A DNA stretch of 64,000 nucleotides, from NCBI RefSeq assembly GCF_934372025.1, contig NZ_CAKROJ010000006.1, forward strand, positions 1 to 64,000, in the 5' to 3' direction. The position numbers and the translations under genes are program-made. The notes beneath the pieces are model-generated. The model made no database searches. It was not told the origin of the DNA and saw nothing but the letters and a program-made list of their open reading frames with translations. This document shows, in pieces, positions 43,422-51,455 of this stretch. The stretch is from an uncultured Blautia sp. Its GTDB lineage: Bacteria > Bacillota > Clostridia > Lachnospirales > Lachnospiraceae. Position 1 is the stretch's first letter; each line of letters begins with the position of its first letter.

Positions 43422-44537
43422 ATGAAAATCATATGTTCCAAAAGTAATCTCTTAAAAAGCGTAAATATATCTTTGAAAGCTGTTCCATCAAAAACAACCA
43501 TGCCAATTCTGGAATGTATTTTAATGGACGCATCGACAAATCAAATAAAATTTACTACTAATGATATGGAACTGGGTATTGAAACAATTGTTGACGGGCA
43601 TATAGAAGAAAAAGGAATGGTTGCTCTTGATGCTAAAATCTTTTATGAAATCATCAGACGACTTCCTGATAATGATGTAACCATTTCTACAGACAATAAT
43701 TTTGTTGCTACCATTACCTGTGAAAAAGCAAAATTTACAATCCCTGGTAAAGCAGGAGAAGATTTTGCATATCTTCCTGTTATCGAAAAAGAAGAATCTC
43801 TGACTCTTTCTCAGTTTACTTTGAAAGAAATGATTCGCCAGACTATTTTTTCCATTGCAGTTAATGAAAATAACCGTCTTATGACTGGTGAATTATTTGA
43901 AATTAAAAATAATTGTCTGAAAATTGTTTCTCTGGATGGACATCGTATTTCTATTCGTAAAATGCCTCTTAAAAGAGATTATTCAGATCGTAAGATAGTT
44001 GTTCCAGGAAAAACATTAAGTGAAATAAGTAAAATCCTGTCAGGTGAGATTGATGATCAGGTTAGCATCTATTTTACAAAAAATCACATCCTTTTTGAAT
44101 TTGACCAGACAATGGTGGTTTCCAGATTGATTGAAGGAGAGTATTTCCGTATAGATCAGATGCTTTCAAACGATTATGATACAAAAGTAAGTGTTAACAA
44201 GAAAGAATTTCTTGATTGTATCGATCGAGCAACACTTCTTGTCAGAGAAGGAGATAAAAAACCAATTGTAATTGAGATCAAAGACAGCAGCATGGAACTG
44301 AAAATTGATTCAGCGATGGGTTCCATGAATGAAGAAATAGACATTGAAAAAGACGGTAAGGATATTATTATTGGATTTAATCCGAAATTTCTTATCGATG
44401 CTTTGAAAGTTATTGATGACGAAGTTATTCATATGTATCTGATGAATCCGAAGGCACCATGTTTTATCAGAGACGATGAAGAAAATTACACATATCTGAT
44501 TCTGCCGGTAAACATCAGCCAGAATCAGAGCAGATAA
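43422..44537 (+). CDS. dnaN: DNA polymerase III beta subunit (sliding clamp)
   Basis: The 371-residue protein starts MKIICSKSNLLKSVNISLKA and shows the three-domain clamp pattern: TMPILECILMDA, TIPGKAGEDFAYLP, EIKNNCLKIVSLDGHRISIR, and the C-terminal end MNPKAPCFIRDDEENYTYLILPV. The ATG at 43422 is preferred over one seven codons earlier because AGGGAG is about 11 bases upstream and the family starts here. Confidence 0.97.
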   Translation: MKIICSKSNLLKSVNISLKAVPSKTTMPILECILMDASTNQIKFTTNDMELGIETIVDGHIEEKGMVALDAKIFYEIIRRLPDNDVTISTDNNFVATITCEKAKFTIPGKAGEDFAYLPVIEKEESLTLSQFTLKEMIRQTIFSIAVNENNRLMTGELFEIKNNCLKIVSLDGHRISIRKMPLKRDYSDRKIVVPGKTLSEISKILSGEIDDQVSIYFTKNHILFEFDQTMVVSRLIEGEYFRIDQMLSNDYDTKVSVNKKEFLDCIDRATLLVREGDKKPIVIEIKDSSMELKIDSAMGSMNEEIDIEKDGKDIIIGFNPKFLIDALKVIDDEVIHMYLMNPKAPCFIRDDEENYTYLILPVNISQNQSR

Positions 44538-44571
44538 TATTCCGTACTAAACCAAATGAGAGGTGAAAAAT

Positions 44572-44778
44572 TTGGAAATCAAAATAAGAGATGAATTTAT
44601 CAAACTTGGTCAGGCTTTGAAACTTGCTGGTGTTGTGGAAGATGGAGTAGAGGCAAAATATGCAATTCAGGATGGTCTGGTTAAGGTAAATGGTGAAGTT
44701 GATGAAAGAAGAGGCCGCAAAGTTTATGAAGGTGATGTAATTACCTTTGAAGATCAGGAAATCAAAGTCATCAGATAA
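44572..44778 (+). CDS. yaaA: S4-domain RNA-binding protein YaaA
   Basis: A 68-residue S4-like protein: FIKLGQALKLAGVVEDG, KVNGEVDERRGRKVYEGDVITF. The S4 motif binds structured RNA. The position between dnaN and recF is conserved in Firmicutes. Start is TTG at 44572 with GAGAGGTG 6 bases upstream; GTG at 44563 is a possible alternative but overlaps that ribosome binding site. Confidence 0.88.
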   Translation: MEIKIRDEFIKLGQALKLAGVVEDGVEAKYAIQDGLVKVNGEVDERRGRKVYEGDVITFEDQEIKVIR

Positions 44779-44780
44779 TC

Positions 44781-45869
44781 ATGTATATTGAATCAGTAGA
44801 GTTAAAGAATTTTAGAAACTACAGTGATCTGCATCTGGAACTTGACAAAGGAACTAATATTTTTTACGGAGATAATGCGCAGGGAAAGACAAATATACTG
44901 GAATCTGTTTATATCTGTGGTACAACAAAATCTCATAAGAGCAGCAAGGATAAAGAAATCATACATTTTGGTGAGGAAGAAGCTCATATTCGGATGATGG
45001 TAAGAAAAGATGAAATCTCGTATAAGATTGATATGCATCTCCGTAAAAATAAAGCTAAAGGTGTGGCAATCAATGGACTGCCAATCAAAAAAGCAAGAGA
45101 GTTATTTGGAATTGTAAATCTTGTATTTTTTTCACCTGAAGATCTGAATATCATAAAAAATGGTCCTGGTGAAAGACGAAGATTTATGGATCTTGAACTG
45201 TGCCAGCTTGACCAGATATATCTGACAGATCTGGCTGGCTATAATCATATTGTTAATCAGAGAAATCGGCTTCTGAAAGATCTTTATCAGAATCCATCTT
45301 TGCGTGAAACGTTGGATATATGGGATATTCAAATGTTTCAGTATGGAAAGAAGATCATAGAGAAAAGACGGGATTTTGTAAAAGATCTTAATGATGTAAT
45401 ACAGGAAATCCATTATAATCTGACTGGTGGAGAAGAGCATTTGGAGGTAATCTATGAACCCAGTGCAGAACCGGAATGTTTTGAAGAAACTTTACAAAAG
45501 AACCGGGAACGGGATATACGAATGAAAATGACATCTGCAGGTCCCCACAGAGATGATCTGTGTTTTATGGTGAATGGAATCGATATTCGTAAATTTGGTT
45601 CGCAGGGACAGCAGCGGACAGCGGCGCTGTCTTTGAAACTTTCAGAAATTTATCTGGTTAAAGAAAAAATCAAAGATACACCGGTACTTCTTCTGGATGA
45701 TGTACTTTCAGAGTTGGACAGTAACCGGCAGACATATCTGCTTGACAGTATCCATGATATACAGACATTGATAACATGTACAGGACTGGATGATTTTGTA
45801 AGCCATCAGTTTCACATAAACAAGGTTTTCAAAGTTGTAAAAGGTAAGATATTTGATCCTGTAAAGTAG
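44781..45869 (+). CDS. recF: DNA replication and repair protein RecF
   Basis: The 362-residue SMC-like ATPase has Walker A YGDNAQGKTNILESV, the signature region KFGSQGQQRTAALSLKLSE and Walker B VLLLDDVLSELD. It loads RecA-type recombinase at gaps. It begins 2 bp after yaaA, so translation is coupled. The residues between MYIESVELKNFRNYSD and the C-terminus match full-length RecF. Confidence 0.97.
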   Translation: MYIESVELKNFRNYSDLHLELDKGTNIFYGDNAQGKTNILESVYICGTTKSHKSSKDKEIIHFGEEEAHIRMMVRKDEISYKIDMHLRKNKAKGVAINGLPIKKARELFGIVNLVFFSPEDLNIIKNGPGERRRFMDLELCQLDQIYLTDLAGYNHIVNQRNRLLKDLYQNPSLRETLDIWDIQMFQYGKKIIEKRRDFVKDLNDVIQEIHYNLTGGEEHLEVIYEPSAEPECFEETLQKNRERDIRMKMTSAGPHRDDLCFMVNGIDIRKFGSQGQQRTAALSLKLSEIYLVKEKIKDTPVLLLDDVLSELDSNRQTYLLDSIHDIQTLITCTGLDDFVSHQFHINKVFKVVKGKIFDPVK

Positions 45870-45917
45870 GCAGTAATAATTAGAGCATTTTTTGTTTTAT
45901 CATATAGGTAAAGAGTT

Positions 45918-45946
45918 TTGACAAGCATTATGGCATATGTTACACT
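45918..45946 (+). promoter_or_regulatory. Consensus promoter for the 806-codon gene
   Basis: TTGACA at 45918-45923, a 17-bp spacer and TACACT at 45941-45946. The expected transcript begins near 45953, leaving a leader of only about 12-25 bases before the candidate starts. Confidence 0.7.
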
Positions 45947-45964
45947 GTTTTTATTCTTGGAAAG

Positions 45965-48385
45965 TTGGTGAATACATTGGACAAAGAGGAATTTCGGATC
46001 AAACTTGAAGAAATAAATCGCCTTGTAGAAAAGAAAAACTATAAGGATGCCATGGAAGTAGTTGACAGTATTGACTGGCGGCGTGTTAAGAATGTCCGGA
46101 CTTTATGTGTTGTTGGAGAAATCTATGCAGCAAATAAACGATACGAGGACAGTAAGGAGATTTTTCTTCTTGCTTATCACAGGGCTCCTATTGGCAAAAA
46201 TATTTTATATCGTTTAATTGAGGTATCCCTCAAGATGAAGGATATTGCTGAAGCAGAAGAATTTTATGAGGAATTTCTGGAAGTTGCACCAAACGATAAT
46301 ACCAGATATATTCTTAAGTATAAAATCTGCAAAGAAAAAAAAGTTTCTCTGGAGGAACAGATTAAGATTCTGGAGGAATATAAAGAAAAAGAATTTACAG
46401 AACGCTGGTCATATGAACTGGCAAAATTGTATTATCAGAATGGAGATACACAGAAATGTCTGGCACTCTGTGATGAGATGGTTCTGTGGTTCAGCGATGG
46501 AAAATATGTTATAAAGGCGCTGGATCTCAAGAATAGAATGGGAATGCTGACAGGCAAGGAAAAGGAAAAATATGACAGTCAGTTTATTCCGAAACTTGCT
46601 TCTGTGGAAGATGCAGAGGAGCTGGAAGAAGAAAAAGAAGAAGCAGCTGCGGCAGAAGAGGAAACTCCTGTAATTGACAGTGTGTCTATTGATGAGCGCG
46701 ATGTGAAGGGTGCTGAAAGTTTTCAGGAGAAAATCTCCAAAGGAATCAGAGATATCTTCAACGGAAATAAGAAAAAAGAAGATGAAGATTTCATGAAAGA
46801 AGAGGAGGCACCTGCGGAAGAGGTTCAGGAAGAACTTATAAAAGATATTTCTTCTGATGCGACAGAAGAGAATGTTCCAGATCTTGAACCGGAAGATGCA
46901 GTGATTCATCCGCCGAAGAATCCAGGACAGTCTGTTTTCAGTAACATGGAAGAAATGATCGAACAGGTTACTGAAGATGAGATCAAACATGAGCAGGAAG
47001 CAGAAGAGCAGCCTGAGATTAAGAATGAAACAGAGTCAGTAGAAGATACTGAGGAAAAATCTGAAGAACAGAATAAAACACCAGAATTAAAGATGCCGGA
47101 GCTTGAGATTCCGGAATCAATGAAAAATATCAGCACGGATGTTTCAGAAGAAATCGAAGTTCCAAAAGCTCCGGAGATTTGTCTGCCAGGTGCAGAAAAA
47201 GTATCTGTGAAGGATTTTGATTTTAATCTGGAGGATACGATTCTGGCAGCAGCAACAGCGCAGGGAATAAATATTCCTGAAGAGCCTCTCCCGAAAAAAG
47301 GAGCGGAAGTTGCTGAAGATGAAGACTATATGTCAGAAGAAGATCTTCAGAGTGCAGAAGATGAATTCATGAACGGACCTGTCGGAAAGAAAGAGGAGCC
47401 TGAAGAACAACTGCTTTCGGGAGATGATTCAGAGGAAGACTTTGGTGAAGAAGACGGTTACGAAGATGAAGACGATTTCGAGAGTACAGAAACCATAGAG
47501 ATCCCTGTAAAACAAGTGAAGGAATCAAGACCAGTCAAGAGAAAAGAAAAACGTTCACTTTCAGAGGAAGAAGAACTTGAACATCTGATTGATTCCATGA
47601 ATCCTAAGAATGATGCCGAAGATATTATTCCAAGAGAAAAAGCATTTACAGAGGATGAAGAAAAACTGTTTACATATTTTGCAAAGGTACCTGGACTGAA
47701 AGAGCAGATTATTGATGCTCTTTGCGATGTACAGATGGGAGCTGCTGATAAAACATCCCGCACTGGAAACGTGATTGTAATGGGAGGCCGTGAAACCGGA
47801 AAGACTCGTCTGATTTCCAGTCTGATTCCGGCAATATGTAAAGAACTGAATCTGGACGCGTCAAAGGTTGCCTATGTATTTGCTGATCAGATCAATGGCA
47901 AAAATATAGCTGAGATAATCAAAAAAATGGCTGGTGGATTCCTTGTTATTGAAAATGCAAATCAGTTAACAAAAGAAACAGTAAATCAGCTGAATAAGGC
48001 AATGGAATTCCGTACAGACGGTCTGATTGTTATTATTGAAGATGAAAAAATCGGTATGCGCAAGCTGATTGCAAGATTCCCGAAATTTACATCTAAATTT
48101 ACATCGATGATCAATATTCCGGTATTCACCAATGATGAGCTTGTTAATTTTGCAAAAGTATATACAAGAGAAAATGGATATACAATTGATCAGATGGGAA
48201 TGCTGGCACTGTACAATCTTATAAGTACAAGTCAGAAAGAGGATCAGCCTATGAATGTTGGTGCAGTCAAAGATATTATCGATGATGCAATTGCAAAATC
48301 AAGAGGTGGAATCCGTAAACTGATTTCCAAGAAAAAAGTAAATCCAGATGGATATATGGTACTTTATGAGAAAGACTTCAGCTGA
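45965..48385 (+). CDS. Unknown TPR / acidic linker / P-loop ATPase-like protein
   Basis: The protein has up to 806 residues. Residues about 1-190 are helical TPR-like repeats (MEVVDSIDWRRVKNVRTLC, YEDSKEIFLLAYHRAPIG). About 190-540 is a long acidic, low-complexity region. About 575-806 is an AAA+-like module with Walker A GGRETGKT at 607-614, a Walker B-like FLVIEN (659-664) in which the usual DE is EN, and NAMEFRTDGLIVIIEDE-like strands resembling CbxX/SpoVK AAA proteins. Starts at TTG 45965, GTG 45968 or TTG 45977 are all possible; no clear ribosome binding site decides. No membrane segment is seen. The place between recF and rsmA suggests a conserved lineage-specific role. Function unknown. 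Confidence 0.75.
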   Translation: MVNTLDKEEFRIKLEEINRLVEKKNYKDAMEVVDSIDWRRVKNVRTLCVVGEIYAANKRYEDSKEIFLLAYHRAPIGKNILYRLIEVSLKMKDIAEAEEFYEEFLEVAPNDNTRYILKYKICKEKKVSLEEQIKILEEYKEKEFTERWSYELAKLYYQNGDTQKCLALCDEMVLWFSDGKYVIKALDLKNRMGMLTGKEKEKYDSQFIPKLASVEDAEELEEEKEEAAAAEEETPVIDSVSIDERDVKGAESFQEKISKGIRDIFNGNKKKEDEDFMKEEEAPAEEVQEELIKDISSDATEENVPDLEPEDAVIHPPKNPGQSVFSNMEEMIEQVTEDEIKHEQEAEEQPEIKNETESVEDTEEKSEEQNKTPELKMPELEIPESMKNISTDVSEEIEVPKAPEICLPGAEKVSVKDFDFNLEDTILAAATAQGINIPEEPLPKKGAEVAEDEDYMSEEDLQSAEDEFMNGPVGKKEEPEEQLLSGDDSEEDFGEEDGYEDEDDFESTETIEIPVKQVKESRPVKRKEKRSLSEEEELEHLIDSMNPKNDAEDIIPREKAFTEDEEKLFTYFAKVPGLKEQIIDALCDVQMGAADKTSRTGNVIVMGGRETGKTRLISSLIPAICKELNLDASKVAYVFADQINGKNIAEIIKKMAGGFLVIENANQLTKETVNQLNKAMEFRTDGLIVIIEDEKIGMRKLIARFPKFTSKFTSMINIPVFTNDELVNFAKVYTRENGYTIDQMGMLALYNLISTSQKEDQPMNVGAVKDIIDDAIAKSRGGIRKLISKKKVNPDGYMVLYEKDFS

Positions 48386-48414
48386 GAAAGATCTTGAAAC
48401 AACAGGAGGAAATT

Positions 48415-49290
48415 ATGACCAGACCTTATCTCGGAAATCCCAAATATACCATTGAAGTTCTTCAAAAGTATGGATTTGTGTTCCAGAAAAGGTTTGGTCA
48501 GAATTTTCTGATCGATACCCGTGTACTGGACAGGATCATTGAAGCTTCTGAAATTACAAAAGACGATTTTGTTCTGGAAATCGGACCTGGAATAGGAACT
48601 ATGACGCAGTATCTTGCTGATGCAGCAAGAGAAGTTACAGCAGTAGAAATTGATGATGCACTGATTCCGATTCTTCAGGATACATTGAAAGAATGGGATA
48701 ATGTATCTGTGATACATGGAGACATTCTGAAGACAGATATTAAAAGAATTGCTGATGAAAAGAATCATGGACGTCCGATCAAGGTAGTTGCAAATCTGCC
48801 ATATTATATAACGACACCGATTATTATGGGATTGTTCGAAAGTCATGTTCCGGTAGATTCTATTACGGTAATGGTACAGAAGGAAGTTGCAGACAGAATG
48901 CAGACAGGACCGGGGAACAAAGATTATGGTGCATTATCTCTGGCAGTGCAGTATTATGCAAAACCAGAAATTGTTGCAAATGTTCCGCCAAACTGTTTTA
49001 TGCCAAGACCTAAGGTTGGCAGTGCAGTTATCCGGCTTACAAGACATCAGGCTCCGCCGGTACAGGCAAAAGATGAGAAACTGATGTTTCGTATTATTCG
49101 TGCATCTTTTAACCAGAGAAGAAAAACATTGGTAAATGGTTTGAAAAATTCTCAGGAACTTCATTTTAAAAAGGAGCAGATTGAAGAATCGATGATTCAG
49201 TGCGGACTTCCACTGAATATAAGAGGGGAAGCATTGACGCTGGAACAGTTTGCCATGTTGTCAGATATCCTGACAGATAAGAGTAAATAA
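48415..49290 (+). CDS. rsmA: 16S rRNA dimethyladenosine transferase RsmA (KsgA)
   Basis: The 291-residue methyltransferase has QKRFGQNFLIDTRVLDRII, the SAM motif VLEIGPGIGTMTQYLA, and the catalytic VVANLPYYITTPIIM. FMPRPKVGSAVIRL and FNQRRKTLVNGL follow. It dimethylates two adenines in helix 45 of 16S rRNA. The ATG at 48415 is chosen because AGGAGG lies 6 bases upstream. Confidence 0.96.
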   Translation: MTRPYLGNPKYTIEVLQKYGFVFQKRFGQNFLIDTRVLDRIIEASEITKDDFVLEIGPGIGTMTQYLADAAREVTAVEIDDALIPILQDTLKEWDNVSVIHGDILKTDIKRIADEKNHGRPIKVVANLPYYITTPIIMGLFESHVPVDSITVMVQKEVADRMQTGPGNKDYGALSLAVQYYAKPEIVANVPPNCFMPRPKVGSAVIRLTRHQAPPVQAKDEKLMFRIIRASFNQRRKTLVNGLKNSQELHFKKEQIEESMIQCGLPLNIRGEALTLEQFAMLSDILTDKSK

Positions 49291-49316
49291 TAAAATTTGT
49301 TATGAAGTGAAACTAT

Positions 49317-49349
49317 AAAAGGCATCCGATGGCTGGTCGGATGCCTTTT
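49317..49349 (+). terminator. Terminator of rsmA
   Basis: A perfect 13-bp stem (AAAAGGCATCCGA / TCGGATGCCTTTT) with a 7-base loop. It lies 26 bp after the rsmA stop. The remaining 280 bp to the next gene hold only its promoter. Confidence 0.9.
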
Positions 49350-49573
49350 ATAGTAATATTTATTAAATTTAAAAGGAAGGAGAGTTGATTGCTTTTTGGC
49401 AATCAACATATGAAAAAGAAAATTTTATAAAAATAATGTTGGCTGTATTATTTTTATGCTCTTAGTATATCTGGAAATTGTGATGGAATCATGTTGAACT
49501 TATGAAAAAAAAGTGAACGAATGTCGAAAGTTCTATGAATTAAACAGAAATTTACAGCTTTTTTTTCAGAGTG

Positions 49574-49582
49574 TGTTATAAT
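49574..49582 (+). promoter_or_regulatory. Extended -10 promoter of the small secreted protein gene
   Basis: TGTTATAAT forms an extended -10 box. A TTTACA at 49551-49556 is 20 bp upstream, which is too far for a normal -35, so the TG extension is probably important. Confidence 0.55.
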
Positions 49583-49629
49583 GCAGGTCGTATCGTTAAT
49601 GATAGATTTTTATTCAGGAGGTAATGAAC

Positions 49630-50094
49630 ATGATGAAAATAAACAAATTAAGCGCATGGATTCTTGCAGGAGCCCTTACATGTACAACACCGGCCATGGT
49701 TTATGCGGATCAGACAACAGATGAGATTGTGGATCAGGCGGCAGAGCTTCTTGAGCAGAGTGGAGTAGATGATCTGTTAGCTGATCCGGATAAAGTAGTA
49801 GATATTATTGTTTCTGCAAAAGAAACTCTGGGAACGGTAGATGTAACAGATGAGCAGATCAGCAGTGCACTGGATGCTGCAGCAGGAGAACTGGGAGTAA
49901 CTCTTTCTGATTCAGACAAGACTACATTGATTAAGTTATATAATAAATTTAAGGATATGGATCTGGATGAAGATGAACTGAGAACACAGGTCAGAAAAGT
50001 ATATGATAAACTGGAAAGCCTTGGAATTACAAAAGAGGATGTAAAAGGAATTCTTGGAAAATTACTTGAGCTGGTAAAAGGCATTTTGAACTGA
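49630..50094 (+). CDS. Small secreted helical protein (possibly DUF1002-like)
   Basis: The 154-residue protein has a clear Sec signal peptide (MMKINKLSAWILAGALTCTTPAMVYA, cleavage after VYA). A mature part of about 130 acidic, helical residues follows (TTDEIVDQAAELLEQSGVDDLL, DVTDEQISSALDAAAGELGV). The repeated LGVTLSD/LGITKEDVKGILGKL pattern recalls the C-terminal part of DUF1002 proteins, but I am not certain. No lipobox and no sortase motif. AGGAGG is 8 bases before the ATG at 49630; an earlier ATG at 49624 is too close to it. It has its own promoter. Function unknown. Confidence 0.7.
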   Translation: MMKINKLSAWILAGALTCTTPAMVYADQTTDEIVDQAAELLEQSGVDDLLADPDKVVDIIVSAKETLGTVDVTDEQISSALDAAAGELGVTLSDSDKTTLIKLYNKFKDMDLDEDELRTQVRKVYDKLESLGITKEDVKGILGKLLELVKGILN

Positions 50095-50289
50095 TAGCAG
50101 ACAAATGAGCAGAATTATGCATGATGTATAAAGTGAACAACAATGAAAAAGCAAAGAAATAAAAGATATGTTGTATTTTTATAAAAAAATATGAATATCG
50201 AAAGAAAAATTGTGCAAATACACGAAAGATTCACTGCTTGTTCATACTATGTTCATAATTGATTGCTATTATAAACACAGTTCGAAAGA

Positions 50290-50410
50290 GCTACACAAAA
50301 CAGACGTTGTAATGTTCTTCATTACACATAAATTTTTTCATAATAATCGCCCCGGTAAACCACTGCCGGGGCACTCCTCGTTTATAAGCCCAATTTTAGG
50401 GCTTTTTTTA
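50290..50410 (+). ncRNA. Candidate structured RNA ending in an intrinsic terminator
   Basis: Within the 430-bp gap after the secreted-protein gene, three hairpins follow in order. TGTAATG/CATTACA is at about 50308-50326. A GC-rich GCCCCGG/CCGGGGC is at 50349-50372. AAGCCC/GGGCTT followed by seven T is at 50386-50410. The middle hairpin stands out in AT-rich surroundings. It could be a small RNA or only a long 3' UTR; no promoter is convincing. Confidence 0.35.
50386..50410 (+). terminator. Intrinsic terminator before the S1-domain gene
   Basis: Stem AAGCCC / GGGCTT with an ATTTT loop, followed by TTTTTTTA. Confidence 0.8.
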
Positions 50411-50481
50411 TTTTTAAGCTTATAATATAATTATATCAGAAAAGATGTATTGAAGGAAATGCATTGCGTCGGCATAATGCG

Positions 50482-50490
50482 TGTTATAAT
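50482..50490 (+). promoter_or_regulatory. Extended -10 promoter of the S1-domain gene
   Basis: TGTTATAAT, the same extended -10 box seen upstream of the secreted-protein gene, 38 bp before the ATG of the S1 gene. Confidence 0.5.
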
Positions 50491-50527
50491 AATTTTAATT
50501 AGAATCAAGTAAAGGAGAACGAGAATC

Positions 50528-51433
50528 ATGGCGGAATCAATGAAAGATTATGAAAAAGAACTGGAAGAATCCATGAAGAAAATAGAAGAAGGTGACATTC
50601 TTACAGGAACAGTAATCAGTGTAGATGAAAAAGCAGTAATCCTTGATCTGAAATATTATGCGGAAGGTGTGATTCCGGCAGAAGATTACAGCAGAGAGCC
50701 AGGCTTCAGCCTGAAGGACGAAGTTCATGAAGGTGATGAAGTTTCAGCAACCGTTGTAAGAAAAGATGATGGGCAGGGTAATATTCTTCTCTCCAGAGTG
50801 GAGGCTGCAGATGTCCTTGCATGGGATAAATTAAAGGAATTGAAAGAATCTGGTGAAGTACTGGATGTTGTGGTAAAGGGAATCACAAATGCGGGAGTTA
50901 TTGCTTATGTAGAAGGCGTGAGAGGTTTTATTCCTGCGTCAAAGCTTGCACTTGGTTATGTTGAAGATACAGAAGAATATCTGAATAAACCCGTTCAGGT
51001 ACAGGTTCTTGACGTTGACAAGGAAAGTAAGAAACTGATTTTGTCAGCGAAAGAGATTCTCAGAGAAAAGGCAGAAGAAGAAAGAAAAAAGAAAGTATCA
51101 AATCTGGAAATAGGGCTTGTAACAGAGGGAACAGTAGAAAGTCTTCAGCCATATGGTGCGTTTATTGATCTTGGAAACGGACTTTCCGGGCTCGTGCATA
51201 TTTCACAGATCTGCGAGAAAAGAATCAAAAAACCTTCAGAAGTTCTGTCAGTAGGGGATCAGGTAAAAGTTAAAGTTACGGCAATAAAAGATGGAAAAAT
51301 CAGCCTCAGCATCAAAGAAGCAGCTGATATAATGGCTAAGGAAATTGAAGAAGAAGTTTATGAAGTACCGGATGCCGGAGAACAGGCAACGACTTCGCTG
51401 GGAGCTCTTTTTGCAAATATTAAATTAGATTAA
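50528..51433 (+). CDS. S1 RNA-binding domain protein (ribosomal protein S1-like)
   Basis: The 301-residue protein has three S1 domains: about 20-90 (GDILTGTVISVDEKAVILDLKYYAEGVIP), about 105-175 (GEVLDVVVKGITNAGVIAYVEGVRGFIPASKL) and about 195-265 (GLVTEGTVESLQPYGAFIDLGNGLSGLVHISQI). The third is the most canonical. The C-terminal 30 residues are acidic. Shorter S1 proteins of this type replace the six-domain S1 in many Firmicutes and probably help mRNA binding at the ribosome. AAGGAGAACG precedes the ATG. Confidence 0.9.
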   Translation: MAESMKDYEKELEESMKKIEEGDILTGTVISVDEKAVILDLKYYAEGVIPAEDYSREPGFSLKDEVHEGDEVSATVVRKDDGQGNILLSRVEAADVLAWDKLKELKESGEVLDVVVKGITNAGVIAYVEGVRGFIPASKLALGYVEDTEEYLNKPVQVQVLDVDKESKKLILSAKEILREKAEEERKKKVSNLEIGLVTEGTVESLQPYGAFIDLGNGLSGLVHISQICEKRIKKPSEVLSVGDQVKVKVTAIKDGKISLSIKEAADIMAKEIEEEVYEVPDAGEQATTSLGALFANIKLD

Positions 51434-51455
51434 TCAATATGAGGATGTTATTGTT

